Below are positions 61,042 to 64,000 of a stretch of 64,000 bases of DNA, in pieces. The DNA lies in assembly GCA_030062745.1 (NCBI GenBank), contig CP099839.1, forward strand, positions 5,503,115 to 5,567,114, in the 5' to 3' direction. The DNA comes from Capitulum mitella. Taxonomy: Eukaryota; Arthropoda; Thecostraca; Pollicipedomorpha; Pollicipedidae. The position numbers and the translations under genes were made by a program. Below the pieces are notes generated by a model that was given only the letters and a program-made list of their open reading frames with translations, was not told the DNA's origin and did no database searches. Numbering within the stretch: position 1 is the first letter of the stretch; every line of letters begins with the position of its first letter.

Positions 61042-64000
61042 AGACGGCTCGGCCACGTGACCTGCCGGAGTGGACCGCGCCGGGCAGACGCACCGCCATA
61101 GCGGCGGTGTCCGGGTGCCGAGCGGTGTCAACACAATTTTCAGTTTGTTTCGAAATATTCCAATGTAAGTATTGTTCCGCTTTGAAACATATTTCCGCTT
61201 GTCGCTCCGTACACAATGGTGTTTACGGGCTCTCAGTAATATAATTTTGTTCAAATTTAGCTATAGTTAGTTATATTATGGCTTGCGTCCAGCAGTAACG
61301 TGATCAAGAGCGAGGCCACAGGCGGAACGGCCCGGCCCGGCCGCTTTTTTAATTGCTATGGTTTTTTTCGAAGATGTTTTCGAATCGCTCAGTGGTCGCA
61401 GCAAACATCACGAGCGCGGGACTGGTTGGCCCAACAGAATTTGGCTGGCGATTTTTCGCGTTCGAAATACTTAAATAGATGTGAATTATCCATTAGTATT
61501 ACGGAATAAAGCAAAGCAAAAAAAAATCGTAATAATAAAGAGTACTGTCCCACATTTCAAGAAAAACTCAGTAGCCTCAGCTCATAGATGCACAAGGGCG
61601 TCGTCGTTCTACCTTGTTCTTTGCATGGACTTGTGTGGTGTGAAAATGTCGCTGTTAACGTTTTCAGGACTCACTTTTCAGAAAAATATGTGTAGGAGTT
61701 GCAGAAAATGTAATTTTCTAAAAACTGCCTTTTGAGGCCACCGATCGATGTGACATAATGCCAGTGTGCGCCGGCTAATGAAGGCAATCTGTCATGGGCC
61801 TGCAAGCGTTCGTGACGTCACGCAACAGCTTTAAGCAGGACATAACCGAAGAGAACGTAAGGGAAAAGTGCTGGAAACCGCTTCGAAACTCCGTCCTTGT
61901 GTTTTGAGACAGGGGCGTCGATTTCTGTAAATGATTGGGGTGCCGAGCCGAGGGCCCGACACCCTGACTTCCCCCCAAATGTGGGTTTCTCAACGGGTTT
62001 AGCCCACTTTAGTTTGGCCAACGGTTTTTTTTTTGTTACTGTTTATCAAATAAAAAATGCGTTTATCCCAATGTATATACATAGGTATAGGTATATATAG
62101 ACAGAACATAGAAATATAGACAGATGCATCGCCTTAGACTTTAATTTTTACCTTTCCCAGATTTCCCAGATTGTTATCTATTGCGGCCGTTCTTTTCACT
62201 ATTATTATTCATCCACGTTTAAAAACGGCAGAAAATATTGGTTGGGCCCAAACTAACATTGGGTGGGCCCAAATCAACATTGGGTGGACCAGAGCCCTCT
62301 CGAAAGAATGCAAATCGACGTCCTTGTTTTGAGGATATGATGTGTATTTCAGATTAAACCTCCAGGCTACAATTTGGTTCTCAGTTAAAAACACGTCTAC
62401 CCGAGACCGCCGGGGGGAGACCACCAAAGTTAAAGTACCTGTCATTTGATCATTTTGACATATCACGACGTCAGTATTTTTCACAGGGAAAAATTCGAAA
62501 ATTAGGGGCAAAACAGTACTATGATATCGGGTGATTTGCGGCCGCGCGCCGGCCGGCGCCCGGTGAGCTTTTATTCAGCAATGTAATCATTCCTCCAGTA
62601 AAAAACATGACAGACTGCACATCATCTTGTAGGGGATTGAACAGGCAATGGGATTGTTTCAATATTTCGTTTTTTTCTGTGATCGGGTTTTCCAGTACAC
62701 AGTTAATAAGTTGATGATCCGACTATTTTACGAATTTTGAAAGTTATCTCACAACTGAGATCCAGTGGATCTACAGACTTTGCGTATTTTCTGAACTTAA
62801 CTGTATTGGTTAATACTGCAGCTAACGGTACCAAAACTGCACCAATCCAACACAGACTGTAGTGTATCCAGGACGCGATATGCCTTAAACGGACCGGCCC
62901 GCCGGGCATGGTCGGCCGGGTCGGCCGCCGCCGTTCGCTGGCGGGCGGCGCCGGCCGAGCGCTGCTACTGGTCGCCGAACTATTAGCAGTACGAGATTGA
63001 GAATCGCGCGCGAATTGCCAGCGGTCGTGCGGGGCGGCCGAGTCTACGAGTCGGCCAGTTTTACCAGTGTGAACGGAGTGATGGATGAGACGCTTCCCCC
63101 CACGTAGCCTGGGCAACGGTAAAATGGTGACGGTAACAAGGAAGTGAAATTCCATAAGTACGTACATTATGATTAGAAAGAAATCATTATCATTTTCTTG
63201 TGGATTCGAAAGCGGTGAAGCAATCAGTTGTAAGTGAATCGCCCCGTTTAGAAGTTCTGTTTTACAAACAGTATGAAATTGGTCGCCGCAACATATGTTA
63301 TTTAATTAAGTTGAAATCTTTTTAATTTTGGTTGCTTGGTTGGGCTTCCCCAGCACCGTGGATTTTCAATTAAGGTCGCTGGAAAATTTAAACCTAGAAA
63401 AGCTTTCCGTGCTCCCATAAGACTCCTAACAAGATCAGAGGAGACATTTTTGGCGGTGCAGAACCGCCATCGTATCGAGCGAATGTTTACGCCGCATCGT
63501 GTGGAGACCGGACTTCCCGATTACCCGTACACGACGCCCGCTGCTGGCGCTGATTGGTTCCGAGTTCATCGCCTCGTTTCGCGGCGGGCCGGCCGGCCGG
63601 CCGCGCCGCAGCCGTCTGCCGAGAGCCATCTGGGCGATCGGCGCTTCTGGCCTGTTGCTCGCGCGGGAGTCGCCGGCGAATGTCAGCGGGGTCGACCCCC
63701 GTCGGCGCCGGGCCCAGAACGGCACGCGCCGCCGGTGATTGGGCCGCGGAGAAGGCTGTCTGTGATTGCGCCACGCTGGAGCGTCTGCGACTGGGCCGCG
63801 GACCGGGTCGTCTCGGGCGGAGCCCCCGTGTTTCGATGTGTGGATTGAACCCACGGTGCTCCCCGCTGTCGCTGATGGCCGGAACGTGTTGTGTTTTATG
63901 GCGCGTGGGACTGCTGCCTGTCTCGCGGGCTCCGGGGGCGTACCCCGTTCGGCTGGCACGGGGTCGCTCTGTTGCCGGTCAGAGGTACCATTGCAGCATC
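61042..64000. other. Last part of the window
   Basis: No gene recognised. It holds a third CpG-dense block (about 62880-63000 and 63440-63960) with many CGGCC/GGCCG strings. The window ends inside it. Confidence 0.5.
62236..62290 (+). repeat. 21-bp tandem repeat
   Basis: Two and a half copies of attgggtgggcccaaatcaa with an extra c. Confidence 0.9.

Noticed and set aside
54534-64000. Search for the merlin helical and C-terminal exons
   Set aside because: No frame resembling the Glu/Arg/Lys-rich coiled coil or the C-terminal FEEL motif was found, so the remaining exons are taken to lie outside.

Overview
The window is nuclear DNA from an animal, most likely an invertebrate. It holds two spliced host genes on the + strand, separated and filled by repeats. 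The first is allantoicase (ALLC), coding exons 1331-15362. All nine exons join in one reading frame into a 416-residue protein with both family repeats. The second is merlin/NF2, coding exons 42034-54533. It covers the N-terminus and the whole FERM domain; the helical and C-terminal parts are not found in the remaining 9.4 kb. Merlin wording such as '[16 protein letters not shown]' and '[13 protein letters not shown]' is as I remember it from insect merlin, and short GGTTA/TTAGG-like tracts occur at 7.7, 26.0 and 27.3 kb. Both fit an arthropod, but that is only a weak inference.

Layout: 1-1330 is upstream sequence with a possible last exon of another gene and a long (CT)n tract. 1331-15362 is ALLC; a TTAA element lies in intron 1 and a foldback-like set of short-unit arrays in intron 4. 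About 16.8-24.6 kb is a decayed L1/Tx1-type LINE split by a TTAA-bounded element. 25.2-29.2 kb is a cluster of inverted repeats whose centre took another TTAA-type element. 31.3-35.0 kb is a run of three TTAA elements placed end to end. 35-40 kb is largely featureless apart from one small palindromic element. 40.0-42.35 kb is an AT-rich segment with only three CpGs, and it carries the first merlin exon. 42-54.5 kb is merlin, with a LINE fragment, a 63-bp minisatellite and a TTAA element in its introns. 54.5-64 kb is probable merlin intron with CpG-dense GC-rich blocks and one more TTAA element.

The strongest pattern is at least eight copies (about 9.5 kb in total) of three different non-autonomous families bounded by TTAA. 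They have short inverted termini, G-run/C-run subterminal hairpins and, in two families, many AGGTCA-type nuclear-receptor half-sites. None encodes a visible transposase. Other points of note are a GC-AG intron required by frame in ALLC, a one-base frame break in merlin FERM exon 6, the sharp CpG desert at the merlin 5' end, and the foldback loci built from about 20-bp degenerate units. I saw no tRNA, rRNA, CRISPR array or virus-derived element.
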